Position numbers and translations under genes: made by a program. From positions 1-64,000 of the forward strand of contig JAEZKK010000011.1 of assembly GCA_023415495.1 (NCBI GenBank): 64,000 nucleotides of DNA, read 5' to 3'. A model generated the notes under the pieces. It had not been told where the DNA came from and did no database searches. It was given only the letters and a program-made list of their open reading frames with translations. The stretch comes from Bacteroidota bacterium. Its GTDB lineage: Bacteria > Bacteroidota > Bacteroidia > Bacteroidales > P3. This document shows positions 34,601 through 42,900 of this stretch, piece after piece. Each line of letters starts with the position of its first letter. The first letter of the stretch is position 1.

Positions 34601-34863
34601 TATCTATACTCCGAACTATTAATATCCTTAAAGAATAACTTATCTCCAATATTTGAAATTGTATCCTCAACTATAGCAATCCCAAACTTATTAGTAACAG
34701 CCTTTTCTGCATTAACAAACTCTATTACCATATTACTAACAGGCTTTTTAGTTTCAATATCAATTATTTTAACAGCCTGCCTTACCTGAGAAAAAACTAA
34801 AAGATTTGAAAACATACAAATCACAACTATAATAATAGTTCTTGTATTATTAGTGATATTCAT
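31624..34863 (-). CDS. Secreted/periplasmic tetratricopeptide-repeat protein
   Basis: A 1079-residue protein with a signal segment (TIIIVVICMFSNLLVFSQ) and a short carboxypeptidase-regulatory-like domain (~28-105, VKIIDIETKKPVSNMVIEFVNAEKAVTNKFGIAIVEDTI). Many TPR-like helix pairs follow, clearest at ~590-720 (YYLKAEKGLKIL..YYNLGSHYNAMGDAFLHQEEYDKAIEIYNRSMELEDK, NAYFFRGDAKRAKEDYKSALEDYIIADKH) and ~880-1040. The C-terminus is strongly basic (KILKKDKKKAEKRLKKNLKKS). No catalytic motif is visible; probably a protein-interaction scaffold in the envelope. Its promoter (34906-34914) lies within the end of the upstream glycosyltransferase gene. Confidence 0.75.
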   Translation of the reverse strand: MNITNNTRTIIIVVICMFSNLLVFSQVRQAVKIIDIETKKPVSNMVIEFVNAEKAVTNKFGIAIVEDTISNIGDKLFFKDINSSEYRYYSVDFKNKDYESFYVKDTLLYYVIKNDTYNKLYSSLKKGLYLDMHNNYSKLLNNYTDSLPENTNVLSDIYSILNYGVYNSLSSIHQSVNEILSLKYIFEKNKPIQEAIGKIEKGEVFNAIKGLEESINIKSNYKSNTDLEKIYFFLKIIDLDSEYNNKTDLKPYYISLIEGDYHKKDAYYDYLFYLMDRDEKDEFEKIYTQGYNLYKNSFQNYWYLRIRSIYSYSVENDLEKSIQFSNQIIDTLLERNKKWNNIYDDIIASQYNTNALIYSNAQDYENAYKMKEKAIDYILRFEDNDLEYKNNQLSNWYFNLLYFYNQTSKDTSLINITYNKAIQTSKDAFKNPNYDFEYLLNLSEYVLSEDDKDIELIDNLKLMAKEYSKDYPYFFSHTYYRLSNLKAFKEYSIDNDLEKLDKEIDNSIKILDSLNTILPYVYSFEYVSINKLRASIAVEMENNELKVERMKNIVRLCEEYMAFDSLNYSYDLADYAIPLAENYYSKEDYKTAEQYYLKAEKGLKILSSLDSSYYYNLGSHYNAMGDAFLHQEEYDKAIEIYNRSMELEDKVLLSQKEYYNKILGNAYFFRGDAKRAKEDYKSALEDYIIADKHFQKSLLVDTTTLLVLGELEIARGFTFYTIGQKQEAEKSFKKSVDYFEKGVKGIIFKKYITALDLLIEIYKENNDVDNFLINKNKLIKVYDDYSKLNYSYAYNYIETTNELANLYSKAKDSKTSMDYYRLGLNKALQLEEIGAEVKKTKLGLLFNIGDKEMDNMLLDSAAVHFKDALEINKICFMDTAYAIYVQNNKEICEKLGITYCMIGDNNQDEKYSYQDGKAYLLKAVESLEEMNFAESDKSVYNMSNLNFILGQINSNLGQSLEAEKSYKRAISLLLPLSLKDNYDLNGDMQKYHIYLGRLYMDKMDNDQRAREMFIQANLYYNNMSSENKNYYLEEYINTLDNLLLIEMNKEDSQDKNTIKILKKDKKKAEKRLKKNLKKS

Positions 34864-34892
34864 AAGTATAAATGTTTTTAATTATCGAATAA

Positions 34893-36026
34893 TTATTTAT
34901 CTTCTGCAAAGATAGTAAAAATAACTTTTTGCATTTGATTTTTCCAAGAAAGATTTGGTTCAATTGATTTTCTTATCTCTTTTGGTTCAAGATTAGTATC
35001 ATGGTAGAAATCAATAATCTTGGAAAAATCTAACGGGGTCTCATCAGCTGGAGCCTTAATAATATAAGGCATATCTTCGAAATCCTCATCGATCTCAGAA
35101 TAAACAAAGCCCAAACCCCTTGCTGCATATTCTCTATTCTTTAGAGTCTTTATTTTTGTAATATTACTCCTATGTCTTGCAAGACTTCCAATTCCAAAAT
35201 CAGCTTTTTCAAAAACCTCATCTAATTCCTCTCCAGAAAGAGGACCAAGAAAACTAACAAATTCACCCAAATCCAAACTTTCAACTTGAGTTTTTAAAGC
35301 AAAACCTGATGCCCTCTCAGGCTTACCCACTATATTCAAATGAAGCATTTGAATAGGTTCAGATTTCATATACTTATCAATCCCACTTATAGCCCTATCC
35401 ACACCATGCCAATAATGCAATTCAGCTACAACCAAAAATTCTAAAACCTCAGGCGAATTTCTATAACTACTTTTCAAAGGCAGAGAATCAAAATCCACCC
35501 CGTTAGAAATCCTAATAGTCCTTTGATTAAATATCTTCTCATAATCAGAAAAAGTAATAATTGCATCAAGATTCTTGGCTTGTGAATATCTGAATAGCTT
35601 ATTAATATAGAATCTAATCTTATTAGGAAGTGGCAATTCCTTGCCTTCATGGTCATAAGGGAAAGTAGGTATCTCCATTACCACCTTAACTCCTTTCTTT
35701 CTTAGCTTCTTAGCAAAACTAATTATAAAAGGTTCAGCGTTTATCAAACTCCTCATATATACCAATGAAATATTATTATCAATAATATAGTGGTATAAAC
35801 TATTATACTCAAATCTCTTTTCAATCTTAGCTTTAATCCCTGTGCCGAAATTCTTTTGAACTTTATCACCTACCCATCTAACCTGATTCCCAAATTCATC
35901 CCAACCCAGATAACAAAGCTCCGTCTCAACCCCACAATCATTCAAAGCCTTTACTTGATATCTAATCTTCTTAGTAATCCCACTATATTCAGCCAAAGCA
36001 TGAAAAACTATAAATATTGCTTTCAT
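34893..36026 (-). CDS. Glycosyltransferase family 4-like protein
   Basis: A 377-residue, GT-B type glycosyltransferase. The N-terminal domain begins MKAIFIVFHALAEYSGITKKIRYQVKAL. The C-terminal domain has a nucleotide-sugar-binding pattern (LEFLVVAELHYWHGVDRAISGI, LNIVGKP, VSFLGPLSGEELDEVFEKADFGIGSLARHR). The usual E-x7-E donor motif is weak (KTLKNREYAARGLGF). It is the last gene of the minus-strand polysaccharide operon, 19 bp after its neighbour. Sugar specificity cannot be told. Confidence 0.78.
   Translation of the reverse strand: MKAIFIVFHALAEYSGITKKIRYQVKALNDCGVETELCYLGWDEFGNQVRWVGDKVQKNFGTGIKAKIEKRFEYNSLYHYIIDNNISLVYMRSLINAEPFIISFAKKLRKKGVKVVMEIPTFPYDHEGKELPLPNKIRFYINKLFRYSQAKNLDAIITFSDYEKIFNQRTIRISNGVDFDSLPLKSSYRNSPEVLEFLVVAELHYWHGVDRAISGIDKYMKSEPIQMLHLNIVGKPERASGFALKTQVESLDLGEFVSFLGPLSGEELDEVFEKADFGIGSLARHRSNITKIKTLKNREYAARGLGFVYSEIDEDFEDMPYIIKAPADETPLDFSKIIDFYHDTNLEPKEIRKSIEPNLSWKNQMQKVIFTIFAEDK
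34906..34914 (-). promoter_or_regulatory. Bacteroidota -7 element (TATCTTTGC) for the TPR gene, inside a coding end
   Basis: Minus-strand TATCTTTGC overlaps the last codons (TIFAEDK) of the glycosyltransferase ending at 34893 and lies 43 bp before the TPR gene's ATG. Confidence 0.5.
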
Positions 36027-36045
36027 AAGTATCTATCTAAATATT

Positions 36046-37191
36046 CTAAATCAAAACTTTATTGAATAAATCCTCCCATTGTTTTGCTATGTTTTCTATC
36101 TTAAATCTTTCTACATTTATCCTTGCTTTTCTTCCCATTTCCTTTCTTAATTTATCATTTTCTATCAAAAAAGATATCTTTTCTGCCATTTCTTTGATAT
36201 TTCCATTTTCAACCCATAAGCCATCTTCACCATCTTTAATTATATCCTTAGGTCCACTTGGACAAGTAAAAGATACTGCTGGAAGTCCGCAAGCCATAGC
36301 TTCAGTGATTACCATTCCAAACCCTTCAAATCTTGAACTTAAAACGAAGATAGAGCTTTCACAATACTTGTCAATAATATTATCAGTAGACGGTTCTAAA
36401 AAAACATTTTCTTCTAATCCATATCTATCTCTCAATTCAATATAACTCTTCCTCTCTCCTCCTCCATAAATCTTTAAAACCCAATCAGGATGTTTCTCCT
36501 TAACATATTTCCATGACTCAATCAACATATCAAAACCTTTTTGGTAAGTATATCTCCCCACAGCAATAACTTGTTTCGTATTGCAATCAGATGTCTTATT
36601 AGGGAAAAAGGATAATGGATTATAAATATAAGTTCTATTTTTAATTTCACCCCACCTATCATTATCCTCACTGCTTAGGGTAACAAACATAGATAATTTC
36701 TTTAATTCTCTAATAAGTTGATACATCCATAATTTTGAAATCAATCGTTTTAATACATTCTCTTTCCCATTACTCTCCATATTCCTATAATGAGTTCTTG
36801 AAAAATGTATCTCTCCAATTTTCTTACTTCCATCCTTAATAGAATTTAGAAAATTAATCTCCCTTCTTAAAGTTGATATTGTTATAGCTGGTCTAATTTC
36901 ATACAATAATTCTTTTAGCCTTCTTTTATATCTAATTTGTTTAATAAAGTAAGAGAAAGCTCTTTTATATATTGGCAATCTCCAATTAGTATCAAAGTTA
37001 ATATCAAGATTAATTAATTTAATCTTTGGAGAAAGCTTATAAAAAGGCTCTTTGTTCTTATTATCAGTAAGAATAATATAAATCTTATATCCTAAAACAT
37101 CAGCAAAATAATTCGCCTTTAGAGTTAAAACTCTCTCCATTCCAGAAGGGAAATGAAGAGATGGAATACAATATACAATCTTTCTTCTCAT
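36046..37191 (-). CDS. Glycosyltransferase family 4
   Basis: A 381-residue GT4 enzyme. The N-terminal start IVYCIPSLHFPSGMERVLTLKANYFA, the donor-binding domain VIAVGRYTYQKGFDMLIESWKYV, LKIYGGGERKSYI, VFLEPSTDNI and the retaining-GT motif SRFEGFGMVITEAMACGLPAVSF (E-x7-E) are clear. It probably adds a sugar to the lipid-linked repeat unit at the cytoplasmic face. Spacing of 19-21 bp on each side supports operon membership. Confidence 0.88.
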   Translation of the reverse strand: MRRKIVYCIPSLHFPSGMERVLTLKANYFADVLGYKIYIILTDNKNKEPFYKLSPKIKLINLDINFDTNWRLPIYKRAFSYFIKQIRYKRRLKELLYEIRPAITISTLRREINFLNSIKDGSKKIGEIHFSRTHYRNMESNGKENVLKRLISKLWMYQLIRELKKLSMFVTLSSEDNDRWGEIKNRTYIYNPLSFFPNKTSDCNTKQVIAVGRYTYQKGFDMLIESWKYVKEKHPDWVLKIYGGGERKSYIELRDRYGLEENVFLEPSTDNIIDKYCESSIFVLSSRFEGFGMVITEAMACGLPAVSFTCPSGPKDIIKDGEDGLWVENGNIKEMAEKISFLIENDKLRKEMGRKARINVERFKIENIAKQWEDLFNKVLI

Positions 37192-37212
37192 AACTTATTA
37201 GATATATCCTTT

Positions 37213-38061
37213 TTAATCCTTATACAAATCTTTAATTATATTAGACTCTTGGTCAATAATCTGTTTTGGTCTTTTAAAATATCTCTTAATATGTTTTAGC
37301 TCAGAGAAGATCTTTTTTGTAAGTGATTGTTCAAATATTGTAGTTCTTGATAGAGGTTTAAGTTTATTATTCCTGATAAATTTAATCTTACCATATTCCA
37401 ATAAACCTCTTGCCATAGAACCGTCATCACCTCTTATTATATTTATTCTAAATCCAATTTTTCTTCCTAAATCAGATTTTATGCTAAAAACAAAACCTCT
37501 AACTGCTAATTCAGGTCGTTTAATACAAACAAGCCTATTGAATATATTTCTAAAGAATATGTAAATTGAATATTTAATTCTTTCTTTATTGGAATGATAA
37601 ACATACCTATAACTCATATTAACAACTACAGAATTTGTCTTCTCAAATGCATTCACAACAGTTTCCACATAATTAGGAGGATATATAGTATCTGAATCTA
37701 TACATAGATAATATTTCCCTTTTGCATTATCAAGCCCGCATTGTCTTGCTGCACTGCAACCTTTCCTTTCTTCATAATAGCAAGGGACTCCAGCTCTTTT
37801 AAACACCTCTTCGCTATTATCCTTAGAACGATTATTAATACCAATAATCTCAAAAGGATATTTAGATTTATTTTCGCTTAATGACCATATACAAGAGAGG
37901 AGTCGTGTTTCATCATTATATGTAATAATTGCAACTGTAGCGATAGGATTAGGTTGAGAATTAATTCTCTCTACATTTACCTTAACCTTTTCAAACAATT
38001 CATTAGAAAAACTACTATATGGTTTTTCATAAATATCTAAGAATCTCTTACTCCATTTCAT
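37213..38061 (-). CDS. Glycosyltransferase family 2
   Basis: A 282-residue GT-A type enzyme. Motifs are ATVAIITYNDETRLLSCIWSL at the start of the GT domain, EIIGINNRSKDNSEEVF, GCSAARQCGLDNAKGKYYLCIDSDTIYPP (the DxD-equivalent is DSDT) and GDDGSMARGLLEYG in the acceptor region. Its start overlaps the upstream flippase gene by 4 bp, indicating translational coupling. Specificity is unknown. Confidence 0.85.
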   Translation of the reverse strand: MKWSKRFLDIYEKPYSSFSNELFEKVKVNVERINSQPNPIATVAIITYNDETRLLSCIWSLSENKSKYPFEIIGINNRSKDNSEEVFKRAGVPCYYEERKGCSAARQCGLDNAKGKYYLCIDSDTIYPPNYVETVVNAFEKTNSVVVNMSYRYVYHSNKERIKYSIYIFFRNIFNRLVCIKRPELAVRGFVFSIKSDLGRKIGFRINIIRGDDGSMARGLLEYGKIKFIRNNKLKPLSRTTIFEQSLTKKIFSELKHIKRYFKRPKQIIDQESNIIKDLYKD

Positions 38062-39515
38062 ATTGATTTTCTTCTGATTAATTTATAAATCATTCTTTTT
38101 ATATCATAAATCTTTAGAAATTGAAGGTAGAATGTAACATACAGTATACTAAAGATTGATTTGATTGATAGTGATATAAACATATTAGTATCTAATGTGA
38201 AATAATTTACTCCTAATAGTAACAAAAACAACAGGAGACTAATTACTATTGGGTAAAAAATACATTTTATTACTTTTAATATAGTAGACTTAAATACAAT
38301 GCCATAAAGTAAATAATATGCTAAAATAAAATTCAAAACATATGAGAATAGCAAACCTATTGATACAGCTTCAATTGACTTAAAATAAACAACTCCTATT
38401 AAAATAGAAGTTATATATAATAAAGCAGAAATAAAACCACTGAAAAACATAATTTTGGTGGAATTTGTTGCTTGAAATATTGAACCAGAAGTAGAAAGTA
38501 TTATTTGAAAACCCACAGAAAAGGAAAGGATTTCAAAACTTGGAATAGACTTTCCCCACTGCATTCCAAAAATAAGAAGGACCAATTCTTTTGAAGTAAA
38601 GAACAAAAGAACAGATAATGGGAAACCAATATATGCTAATAGCTTTACTATCTTTAAATATGAATCTGATAATTTTTTAAAATCATTCTGATAGTCAGAG
38701 AAAATTGGATGCATAACTGGAGAGACAACATGAGTTATTGTTTGTAAGGGTAACATCATTAATCTATATGATTTCTCATAATATCCTAACATCGTATTAT
38801 TAAGATATTTCCCTATTATCAATTTATCTAAGTTCCTTGAGAAATAGTTTATTAAATTAAAAAGAAATTGATATATTGAGAAAGATAGTATTTTTTTTAA
38901 CGCTTTTATATCAAAGTATAATTTGAATTTTATTGGCTTCTTTATATAGGAAATAATAAATAATAGGATTGAAGAGAGTATTGGATTAATTAATAATGCA
39001 TAAATTCCAAAACCCAAAAAGACTGAAACAACTGCTATTATACCAGTAAAGAACTGAATTGAAAATGATCGTATTGCAATAAATTTAAAATCCTTATCTT
39101 TATATATTAATGCATTTGGCACTATTTGCGAAGAGTTAAAGAAGATTGCTATTGAAAGATAATATGATATCGGTTCTAAAATTGGAGTTTCATAATAAAT
39201 TGCAATTGGTTTAGCCAATAGGACGAATATTATTGTAAGAATAAGTCCAAACCAAATGGTAAATGAAAAGATATTAGATAAATCATCTTTATTTAATTCT
39301 TTATTTTGAACTATTGCCGGTCCAATTCCTATCTCAGTAAGCATATTAAAAAACACAATAATCACTGTAGCAATTGCAACAATTCCAAACTCCTCAGGAG
39401 AGAGTATTCTTGCGAGTATAGCCGTAACAATTAGTGATATAAATATATTTGAATACTTTGCTGTGGCAGTAAAAAAAACACCATTAATTATTAATTTTCT
39501 ATCATTCAAATCCAT
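38058..39515 (-). CDS. Polysaccharide flippase, Wzx/WzxC-like
   Basis: A 485-residue polytopic membrane protein with about 12-14 hydrophobic helices. The N-terminal segment (IINGVFFTATAKYSNIFISLIVTAILARILSPEEFGIVAIATV) is the hallmark of the oligosaccharide flippase (MOP) superfamily, and ATNSTKIMFFSGFISALLYITSILIG lies in the second half. It probably moves undecaprenyl-linked repeat units across the inner membrane. It is the only flippase in the window, so it likely also serves the polymerase operon at 45820-54656 (inference). Confidence 0.88.
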   Translation of the reverse strand: MDLNDRKLIINGVFFTATAKYSNIFISLIVTAILARILSPEEFGIVAIATVIIVFFNMLTEIGIGPAIVQNKELNKDDLSNIFSFTIWFGLILTIIFVLLAKPIAIYYETPILEPISYYLSIAIFFNSSQIVPNALIYKDKDFKFIAIRSFSIQFFTGIIAVVSVFLGFGIYALLINPILSSILLFIISYIKKPIKFKLYFDIKALKKILSFSIYQFLFNLINYFSRNLDKLIIGKYLNNTMLGYYEKSYRLMMLPLQTITHVVSPVMHPIFSDYQNDFKKLSDSYLKIVKLLAYIGFPLSVLLFFTSKELVLLIFGMQWGKSIPSFEILSFSVGFQIILSTSGSIFQATNSTKIMFFSGFISALLYITSILIGVVYFKSIEAVSIGLLFSYVLNFILAYYLLYGIVFKSTILKVIKCIFYPIVISLLLFLLLLGVNYFTLDTNMFISLSIKSIFSILYVTFYLQFLKIYDIKRMIYKLIRRKSI

Positions 39516-39517
39516 AT

Positions 39518-40426
39518 TTAATCAAACTTTATCTTATAGTGATTAATAGTACTTTTAATTTGTATATCATTCCCATTTTTATGAACATTATAATGGACTA
39601 ATCCCAAATCATTTATGGATTTAACAAGAATCATTTCTTTATTAAATGCATTGTTTGATATAATATTTATACTACTCATTTTACTTAAAAAATTCAACCA
39701 AACATCATCTGCAAAAAAACAAATCTTTTTAAATATTTCTTTATTAAAAACCTCATCAATGAAGTGATTAGGTGTGAATAAAGTACCAGAACCTGAAGTA
39801 AAAAAAAGATTCTTATCTTTTGAATCTTCAATTAAATAATTAAGAATCCATTTATTATATGGATTTATTAATTCATTTGAAAATGTAATTTTATGTACTC
39901 TAGTTGCGCATATATTATCTGGATTCTTTAAATACATATCAAAAAGATTTTTTATTAAATTATTTGGATAATAAAAATCATCATCAACTGTAATAACAAT
40001 ATCATTTTGAAACTCTTTAAAAGCATAATAATATTTCTTATGGGACCTTAAGTCTTCATCACACCATCGTATTGTTAATCCATATTTTTTTAGTTTAATT
40101 AATGATTTAGGCAACTTTAATTCAGGAAATTGTTCTTTAGCTAACCATAAAATAACTTTATCTGGCTTAACCTTTTGTCTTAAAATAGTTGCCAAACTAA
40201 TCCAAACAGAATTAATTCTTCCAGGATGACTTGTTAGAGAAACAATAATTTTTTTTTCTCTATCCTTTTTATTTAAACCATTAAAGTGAAAATTCAATAT
40301 AAAATGCAAATATGGCACATACAAGTTATCAAAAAATAATTTCAATGTTTTATACATTAAAACATCAAATTTATAACCTAAAAAACCTCTTGGTAATAAA
40401 AAATATATTCTATATAATAAATTCAT
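39518..40426 (-). CDS. Putative glycosyltransferase, GT-A fold
   Basis: A 302-residue protein. The core KKIIVSLTSHPGRINSVWISLATILRQKVKPDKVILWLAKEQFP, then IRWCDEDLRSHKKYYYAFKEFQNDIVITVDDDFYYPNNLI with a DDD motif, resembles GT-A enzymes that use a DxD metal site. FFTSGSGTLF and FADDVWLNFLSKM are probably acceptor or catalytic loops. It looks like the family found in capsule and LPS loci as 'glycosyl transferase' of unassigned CAZy family. It lies 2 bp and 6 bp from its neighbours in the operon. Confidence 0.7.
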   Translation of the reverse strand: MNLLYRIYFLLPRGFLGYKFDVLMYKTLKLFFDNLYVPYLHFILNFHFNGLNKKDREKKIIVSLTSHPGRINSVWISLATILRQKVKPDKVILWLAKEQFPELKLPKSLIKLKKYGLTIRWCDEDLRSHKKYYYAFKEFQNDIVITVDDDFYYPNNLIKNLFDMYLKNPDNICATRVHKITFSNELINPYNKWILNYLIEDSKDKNLFFTSGSGTLFTPNHFIDEVFNKEIFKKICFFADDVWLNFLSKMSSINIISNNAFNKEMILVKSINDLGLVHYNVHKNGNDIQIKSTINHYKIKFD

Positions 40427-40432
40427 TCCCTT

Positions 40433-41053
40433 TTATATTTTTATCCATGTCCTTGTATCGAAATCATATTTCTTAATTGGTCTGGCAGGATTCCCTGCTA
40501 CTATTGTATATGGTTCTACATCCTTTGTGACTACACTACCTGCTGCTACTAATGAATGCTTTCCTATTTTTATTCCTTGAATTATAACACAATTACCTCC
40601 AATCCATACATCATCTTCTATCTCTGATATTTTTGAACTAACTCCCTGTAATTTTATTGGAATACTGATATCTTCATAATTATGAGTTAATCCTGTAATC
40701 CTTGAATTACTCCCAAACATTACATAATTACCAATTTTTACTGGACCAACAATCATTGCTCTGGAATTAATATTGCTATTATCCCCTATCTGAATATCTC
40801 CACATCCATTATTTATTATAGTGTATTCTTCAATAATACTACGATTCCCTAATTTAAATTTATTTGAAAAATTTAAATCCAACCTTGCATTTCTTCTTAT
40901 TATTGAGCCTTTTCCTCTTTTAATAATAAAAGGATAAACAAAAAACCTTGCCCACCATCTTGTTCTTGCTGAATATGGGTGTACCCAAAGATATAGGAGG
41001 AATTGTTTTATCTTTGGATTTTTGGTTATAATATTCTTTATCTTATCCTTCAT
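40433..41053 (-). CDS. Hexapeptide-repeat O-acetyltransferase (maltose/WbbJ-like)
   Basis: A 206-residue left-handed beta-helix acyltransferase: hexapeptide repeats run from ~55 to 190 (IIRRNARLDLNFSNKFKLGNRSIIEE..., IGDNSNINSRAMIVGPVKIGNYVMFG, DDVWIGGNCVIIQGIKIGKHSLVAAGSVVTKDVEPYTIVAGNPARPI). The ending matches trimeric acetyl-CoA-dependent transferases that modify capsule or O-antigen sugars. It lies 8 bp downstream of the histidine kinase gene, in the same operon. Confidence 0.86.
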   Translation of the reverse strand: MKDKIKNIITKNPKIKQFLLYLWVHPYSARTRWWARFFVYPFIIKRGKGSIIRRNARLDLNFSNKFKLGNRSIIEEYTIINNGCGDIQIGDNSNINSRAMIVGPVKIGNYVMFGSNSRITGLTHNYEDISIPIKLQGVSSKISEIEDDVWIGGNCVIIQGIKIGKHSLVAAGSVVTKDVEPYTIVAGNPARPIKKYDFDTRTWIKI

Positions 41054-41061
41054 AATCTTTT

Positions 41062-42585
41062 TTATAATCGTTTCATTATTGAAAATACAAATTTTGTTCC
41101 TTTCCCTAATTCTGATTCAAAACATAAATCTCCTCCTAATAGTTTTACTAATTTCTGAGCTATTGGCAATCCTAAGCCCGAACCTTGTGTATGCTCGTCA
41201 AATTTATAAAACCTTTCAAATATTCTTGCCTGTCCCTCTGGGCTTATCCCTTTTCCGCTATCTTCAACACTGAGCAATACTTGATTTTCTTGATCTATAA
41301 TTCCAATTTCTATATAACCTTTGTTTGTAAACTTAAACGCGTTATTCAATAAATAGTTCAAGATATTCTTTATTTTAGTTTTATCCGAATAAACTATTAT
41401 GCTTTCGTTGGTCTTAATTAGTCTATATTCAATTTCTTTTGTGTTGCGTATTTTAAAGCTTTCAAATAAGTCATAAATCAAAGCACAGATGTCAAATTCG
41501 CTCTTTTCTACCCCTGTAACTCCAGCTTCCAATTTTGAATAATCTAATATATTATTGACTAATTGAATTATTGTATCGCTATTCTCAAGGATTATCTTTT
41601 TATATTCCTCTTTATCTTCATTGTCCTCTGCATCAACTATTAATTGAGAAAAACCAACTATTGCATTAAGGGGAGTATGTATTTCATGAGTTATATTCTC
41701 AAGGAATTTTGTTTTCAATCTATCTGAAGCTAATGCTTTCTGGGTTGCTTCTACAAATTCAGTTACATCTATCGAAGAGCCTAAAATAATAATATTACCA
41801 AACTCATTTTTATACGAATTAAATACACATTTAATCCATTTGAATTTATCCTTACTAATAACCTTCATCTGCTTTTCTTCAATAGCATTGAAAGGTATTC
41901 TGCCCAATGATGTTTTCTTATGGTTACTCTTCAACCAAATCACATCTTCTTTACTAAGGTTTCTATATATTGAATCTATTGTTTTTTCTACATCTTTAGA
42001 AACTCCAAAATTTTCATACCATTGGTCATTAGCCATAAATGTATCCTCACTAACATTCTCCTCCATTATCCCAACCTTGCCAAACTCAGATATATTATCG
42101 AACATTAGCTTGAACTTCTTCAATTCTACCTGCTCCTTAAATTTTTCTGTTTCGTCCGAAAAAACTATTAATAAGTTTTCAAATTCTCCTTTTTCATTAA
42201 AATAAAACTCTAACTTAGCTGAAATACATATAATTTTATCACTAAACTTAGTATTATAATACTTTTCAGTCTTAACTCTGTTAAAACTATATTCATAAAG
42301 AAAAGACTGACTAAGATATTGGTTCGAAAAGCTTGGTCTATAATGATCTGAAAGAGATAAAAAGGTACTGATATTTGATAAAACTTGTTTAGGAAGGTTT
42401 GGATTATCTAAAATACTAATTCCTACAACCAAGGATAAATCACTTACTCCAAAAATATCAAGCCCTGTTTGATTAATATCAAGCAAGTAACCCCTATTAT
42501 CGTAAACTTCAATTCCAACAGGAACATTATTAAGTATTTTTCTTAGTCTCTCAATCTCATTAGTAATATTTTTCTCCACAAACAA
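41062..42585 (-). CDS. PAS-domain sensor histidine kinase leading the polysaccharide operon
   Basis: A 507-residue cytoplasmic kinase with no transmembrane segment. Three PAS-like regions occur at ~10-70 (ILNNVPVGIEVYDNRGYLLDINQTGLDIFGV), ~95-150 and ~155-275 (ending in a PAC-like FKWIKCVFNSYKNEFGNIIILGSSIDVTEF). The HisKA domain holds the His in NITHEIHTPLNAIVGFSQLI, and HATPase_c has LLNNAFKFT, VEDSGKGIS and GSGLGLPIAQKLV. Its gene is first in a tightly spaced seven-gene operon and is divergent from the EEP hydrolase. The single-domain receiver at 45820 is a plausible partner (inference from context only). Promoter element at 42617-42625. Confidence 0.87.
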   Translation of the reverse strand: MFVEKNITNEIERLRKILNNVPVGIEVYDNRGYLLDINQTGLDIFGVSDLSLVVGISILDNPNLPKQVLSNISTFLSLSDHYRPSFSNQYLSQSFLYEYSFNRVKTEKYYNTKFSDKIICISAKLEFYFNEKGEFENLLIVFSDETEKFKEQVELKKFKLMFDNISEFGKVGIMEENVSEDTFMANDQWYENFGVSKDVEKTIDSIYRNLSKEDVIWLKSNHKKTSLGRIPFNAIEEKQMKVISKDKFKWIKCVFNSYKNEFGNIIILGSSIDVTEFVEATQKALASDRLKTKFLENITHEIHTPLNAIVGFSQLIVDAEDNEDKEEYKKIILENSDTIIQLVNNILDYSKLEAGVTGVEKSEFDICALIYDLFESFKIRNTKEIEYRLIKTNESIIVYSDKTKIKNILNYLLNNAFKFTNKGYIEIGIIDQENQVLLSVEDSGKGISPEGQARIFERFYKFDEHTQGSGLGLPIAQKLVKLLGGDLCFESELGKGTKFVFSIMKRL

Positions 42586-42616
42586 TAGTATTAATTAGTT
42601 CGAATTATAATCGAGT

Positions 42617-42625
42617 GCAAATATA
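42617..42625 (-). promoter_or_regulatory. Bacteroidota -7 element (TATATTTGC) for the kinase/polysaccharide operon
   Basis: Minus-strand TATATTTGC lies 32 bp upstream of the kinase ATG. Confidence 0.62.
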
Positions 42626-42713
42626 GTAATAAATCAATATAAAACCTATTTGGAATAAAAATAAATTTCAAAAAGGTAAAAACTCATAATGGACTTCTAA
42701 GAATATATGATTT

Positions 42714-42770
42714 TATAATTTGATTCTAATAAAATGGATTTTGATTCTATTTTTCTGTAATTTGATTCTA
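42714..42770. repeat. Palindromic-word array, word TAGAATTTGATTCTA family, 3 copies, 21-bp period
   Basis: Fifteen-mers start at 42714 (TATAATTTGATTCTA), 42735 (TGGATTTTGATTCTA) and 42756 (TGTAATTTGATTCTA), all in one orientation and 21 bp apart. The array lies between two divergent promoters (42617-42625 minus, 42841-42849 plus), about 90 bp from the first and 70 bp from the second. Nothing else is seen in the 42586-42900 gap. Confidence 0.88.
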
Positions 42771-42840
42771 ATAACTTGTTTCTTCATAATGAATCTAAAT
42801 ATTAATAGTAATGAAAAATCTTAATTAGAAGAAAAAATAG

Positions 42841-42849
42841 TATTTTTGC
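42841..42849 (+). promoter_or_regulatory. Bacteroidota -7 element (TATTTTTGC) for the EEP hydrolase
   Basis: TATTTTTGC lies about 52 bp before the ATG at 42901. Confidence 0.6.
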
Positions 42850-42900
42850 CGTCTTGAATTTGCTATTTGGCAAAAGCAATTTAATAAACAAAAATTATAT

